This document shows, piece by piece, positions 61,888 to 64,000 of a DNA stretch of 64,000 nucleotides (position 1 is its first letter; each line of letters opens with the position of its first letter). The notes under the pieces are model-generated. The model did no database searches. It was not told the origin of the DNA and worked only from the letters and a program-made list of their open reading frames with translations. The position numbers and the translations under genes are program-made. Source of the stretch: Reyranella sp. (GTDB taxonomy: Bacteria; Pseudomonadota; Alphaproteobacteria; Reyranellales; Reyranellaceae); assembly GCF_017305915.1 (NCBI RefSeq), contig NZ_JAFKJN010000016.1:280446-344445 (forward strand), written 5' to 3'.

Positions 61888-62035
61888 CAGGCGCCGCCAT
61901 GGCTCCAATGCCAACGGGCTAACGGACCGACCTGTGAGGCCGCGTATCCAGCAGGACCACCTAAGGAGGCCATCATCTTGAACTCTTGACGGGCATAATT
62001 CTCAAGGCCGGTCTCAACGGCCTCGCCAGTCAGAG
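61888..62035 (-). pseudogene. orphan Rhs C-terminal tip remnant (direct-repeat copy A)
   Basis: 148 bases nearly identical to 63009-63155 inside the Rhs gene, with about eight differences by eye including one inserted base. Translated on the minus strand it reads LTGEAVETGLENYARQEF, then a near match to the following 'KMM.SLGGPAGYAA.QVGPLA' of the intact tip. The extra base then shifts the frame. Such displaced tip remnants downstream of the immunity gene are typical of Rhs loci that have swapped toxins. Confidence 0.85.
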
Positions 62036-62092
62036 GCAAGGAAGAGAAGCGCGCGTTTTTCGTGGCTATAGCCTGCCGAGCGGTCGGTTCGC

Positions 62093-62115
62093 AAAAGCCG
62101 GCCAATCCGGCCGGC
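62093..62115 (-). terminator. predicted intrinsic terminator after the immunity gene
   Basis: Read on the minus strand: GCCGGCC, 5-base loop, GGCCGGC (62097-62115), then TTTT (62096-62093). The T-run is short, but the stem is perfect. It lies about 70 bases beyond the immunity stop at 62186. Confidence 0.6.
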
Positions 62116-62185
62116 GGGAGCGTAGCCGTAGACAGTGACTATGGCACCGACGCGAGCTATAAATCGGTTAATCTGACGCCAATCC

Positions 62186-62644
62186 TCAGTCTCGGGCTCT
62201 GCGATTTCTGACTGCCAAGTGATGCAAGACATTCCAGAGACCGCTCAGTCCCAAACCCGGTTCCAGAGCCAGAGAAAATTTGCGACAGTCAGCAGAAAGC
62301 TCCAAGGTTTTGAGGCTGGCCTTGTCCTCGGCACTCTGAATTCGACTTAAATCAATTTTCACATCGTCAATTTCGTCGATCCTTACCTCGATGAACTGGC
62401 AGTGTCGCCCCCAGACCAGCCGCTCCGTCGTGAGCAGAAGCCGCGAATCATCTGGCCCATTGTATCCGATGACAGCCGCCTCATCTTGGGTCAACGGAAT
62501 CTCATCCAAAAGCGCGCTGCGCAGTTCGCGTGGCATGTCATCAAATAGCTGGATGTGCTGTCCTGCCCCCCCTTTTCGACGAAAGATAGAAGACAATACA
62601 ATCTTGAGATTGGTTGCAGATGTTGAGGAACTTGCCGCAGTCAT
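62186..62644 (-). CDS. putative immunity protein for the Rhs toxin tip (PH-domain-like)
   Basis: 152 residues. The start ATG (62644-62642) overlaps the TGA of the Rhs gene, the usual toxin-immunity arrangement. The sequence has an alternating strand pattern, 'RLLLTTERLVWGRHCQFIEVRI' then DEIDDVKIDLSRI and SADCRKFSLAL, ending in a helix (LSGLWNVLHHLAV), which resembles a bacterial PH-like fold. There is no signal peptide, so it acts in the cytoplasm, protecting against a toxin with a cytosolic target. GC is clearly lower than the rest of the window, consistent with horizontal transfer. No named immunity family is recognised. Confidence 0.75.
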   Translation of the reverse strand: MTAASSSTSATNLKIVLSSIFRRKGGAGQHIQLFDDMPRELRSALLDEIPLTQDEAAVIGYNGPDDSRLLLTTERLVWGRHCQFIEVRIDEIDDVKIDLSRIQSAEDKASLKTLELSADCRKFSLALEPGLGLSGLWNVLHHLAVRNRRARD

Positions 62645-63879
62645 AGACCGCTCCTGAGCCATATCGTAGAGGGATTAATTTGGCTGACCGAGTATCCCAA
62701 CCTAGACGCGAGCGCCGTGCTCATGTTTGCAAGACTCGGATTGATGATGCTTGCTCCGATAATGCTGATCGAGGTAGCACCGGAAGCAGCCGCTTGTGCC
62801 CGGAAGAAATTATTCAATGCGAAGAGGCCTAAGCTTTCTCCGGGCTTTGCATAAAGCGCCCACATGTTCACGTTGTAAGTAGTTCCAACTAGTCCAGCAC
62901 TATAGCCGACTTCGTAGCCCGCGATCGTCTGGATTCGCCCATAGTAAAGTGCCGCCTCCGCTATCGGAAGTAGGGCGCCGCCAGCTGTCGTACCCGTCGC
63001 CAGCAGCGCAGGCGCCGCCATGACTCCAATGCCGACGGCTAACGGACCGACCTGTGCTGCCGCGTATCCAGCAGGACCACCTAAGGAGTCCATCATCTTG
63101 AACTCTTGACGGGCATAATTCTCAAGGCCGGCCCCAACGGCCTCGCCAGTCAGAGCCATGGCATCTCGGAAAGAATTCCAGGTACGGGTGACGAAAAGTC
63201 CGGTTGGATCCGTTCCGTTCAATGGATCGTTGCTAACGTAACCGTAAAGGTGCGGCCCCGTAGAATATCCGACAGGGTCGACCTGCAAGAAGCGCCCCCA
63301 TCTAGAGGAATAGTGCCGAGCTCGGTAGTAGTAGAGGCCGGTCTCAGCGTCATTGCGCTGGCCGGTATACGCGAATGGCGAGGGGGTGGAGGCACTTGAG
63401 CCGTGCGGCTGATAGCCGAATATGGAGAGCGTCCCGGTGCCGGCGTCCATCGAACCGATGATCGAGCCCAAAAGATCCGACACGGGCGTCGAACGCGCGG
63501 TAGCAATGACGTCCATCTGCCCTAGGACAGCATTGGGCCCGAGTGAATAGGCATACCACCGCTGGACAGCGCCGGTGCTGCCATCATACTCGAGGACTTC
63601 TCGATTGTCGGCGTCGGTCACGAAGACCGTAGTCGTGCCGTTGACGGTCTTGCTCTTGCGACGACCGCGCCCGTCGAACGCGTAGGATGCGGTCATCCCT
63701 GTTGCACTCGCCGACACAAGGCGGTTCTCCGCGTCGTAGCCGAGCGTGTTCGTGCCGTCGAACGTAAGATTGCCGTTGGCATCATAAGTCGGCGTCACTG
63801 CACCGACTGCGGTGTACTGATTGAGACTATTGGCTGCGTAGTTTGTCGTGCTGACCTGCCCTGTTTCTTCGGACCACGC
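62641..63879 (-). CDS. C-terminal fragment of an Rhs protein with a toxin-like tip
   Basis: The frame is open from 63879 to TGA at 62641; TAA at 63880-63882 closes it upstream, so the long Rhs repeat domain is missing. Visible are YD-repeats (PTYDANGNLTF, LGYDAENRLVSA), the core hallmark 'TGQRNDAETGLYYYRARHYSSRWGRFLQVDPVGY' and its end DPTGL (63196-63210). The 184-residue tip after it has a small-residue-rich hydrophobic part and ends 'GASIINPSLANMSTALASRLGY' with no signature I recognise. Only this C-terminal piece of Rhs is in the window; whether an upstream part survives beyond the window end is unknown. Confidence 0.8.
   Translation of the reverse strand, partial: AWSEETGQVSTTNYAANSLNQYTAVGAVTPTYDANGNLTFDGTNTLGYDAENRLVSASATGMTASYAFDGRGRRKSKTVNGTTTVFVTDADNREVLEYDGSTGAVQRWYAYSLGPNAVLGQMDVIATARSTPVSDLLGSIIGSMDAGTGTLSIFGYQPHGSSASTPSPFAYTGQRNDAETGLYYYRARHYSSRWGRFLQVDPVGYSTGPHLYGYVSNDPLNGTDPTGLFVTRTWNSFRDAMALTGEAVGAGLENYARQEFKMMDSLGGPAGYAAAQVGPLAVGIGVMAAPALLATGTTAGGALLPIAEAALYYGRIQTIAGYEVGYSAGLVGTTYNVNMWALYAKPGESLGLFALNNFFRAQAAASGATSISIIGASIINPSLANMSTALASRLGYSVSQINPSTIWLRSGL
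63009..63155. repeat. direct-repeat copy B inside the Rhs tip
   Basis: 147 bases matching 61888-62035. The two copies flank the variable toxin end plus the immunity gene, about 970 bases. Copy B covers the first conserved part of the tip just after the Rhs core. Recombination between the copies could excise or replace the cassette. Confidence 0.85.
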
Positions 63880-63937
63880 TTAACTTGAGAATCCTGGCGT
63901 CTCCTGTGCCTTTGAATGTCCCGTGAGGGACGGTGTT

Positions 63938-63990
63938 GCAACGGGCCGGGGCGCGGAGGCCCCCTCTACCGCAGCGTCCCGGCCCGTTGC
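63938..63990. repeat. 13-bp inverted repeat upstream of the Rhs fragment
   Basis: GCAACGGGCCGGG (63938-63950) and its exact reverse complement (63978-63990) enclose 27 bases. It lies just beyond the point where the Rhs frame is stopped (63880-63882). It could be a terminator of a neighbouring gene or the edge of an inserted element; the window ends too soon to tell. Confidence 0.6.
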
Positions 63991-64000
63991 GGAAGCGGGA

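Noticed and set aside
62014..62232. 72-codon minus-strand frame beginning MSCITWQSEI
   Set aside because: It overlaps the immunity gene end, runs through a predicted terminator and ends inside the Rhs repeat remnant, so it is probably chance.

Overview
The window is GC-rich, densely packed chromosomal DNA from an alphaproteobacterium. The main lineage evidence is a ChvI/ChvG-type response regulator and kinase pair, a system typical of Alphaproteobacteria. The mix of MFS carriers, amidases, TauD-type dioxygenases, GSTs and LLM flavin enzymes fits a metabolically versatile soil or water genus (Reyranella- or Bradyrhizobium-like). That genus guess is inference only. I saw no rRNA, tRNA or CRISPR array.

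Layout. 1-9.3 kb: end of an unrecognised gene, a DUF3175 protein, a minus-strand translationally coupled set of two paralogous amidases and an M20-type carbamoylase, a divergent solute-binding protein, an S58 (P1) aminopeptidase, a MarR/VOC pair with its probable operator, and three palindromic repeat elements. 9.4-20 kb: secreted hydrolase, orphan molybdenum hydroxylase large subunit, class III cyclase, two GSTs, a phosphodiesterase, two MFS carriers and a VOC protein. 20.1-23.0 kb: lipoprotein, ChvI-like regulator and ChvG-like kinase.

23.1-52.1 kb is an exopolysaccharide (EPS) locus split in two by an arsenic-resistance island. The left part encodes ManC, a Wza-like export lipoprotein, a Wzc-like co-polymerase/kinase, three glycosyltransferases, a WcaJ-like initiating sugar transferase, a polymerase/ligase-like membrane protein and a beta-helix lyase-like protein. 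The right part encodes a Wzx-like flippase, GDP-fucose synthase, GDP-mannose dehydratase, two glycosyltransferases and an FkbM methyltransferase. ManC, Gmd and Fcl together give a route from mannose-1-phosphate to GDP-fucose, so the polymer probably contains fucose. The motif TTGATCAC recurs upstream of four EPS transcription units. The island (about 35.6-45.0 kb, all minus strand) encodes an ArsR-ArsC fusion, GAPDH plus ArsJ, Acr3, a second ArsR, a flavoprotein with a cysteine-rich tail, ArsM and two MFS proteins. Three near-identical operator-like sites serve it.

52.2-61.4 kb holds an LLM flavin enzyme, a membrane protein, a membrane-anchored ClpP-like protein, an IS630-family transposase fragment, DUF6675 and small secreted proteins, two TauD-like dioxygenases and a Tat-exported amidohydrolase. 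61.4-64.0 kb has visibly lower GC and carries the 3' end of an Rhs gene with a 184-codon C-terminal toxin-like tip. A putative immunity gene overlaps its stop codon. A 148-bp direct repeat flanks the tip and immunity cassette. The Rhs frame is closed by an in-frame stop near 63.88 kb, so the locus looks truncated or interrupted.
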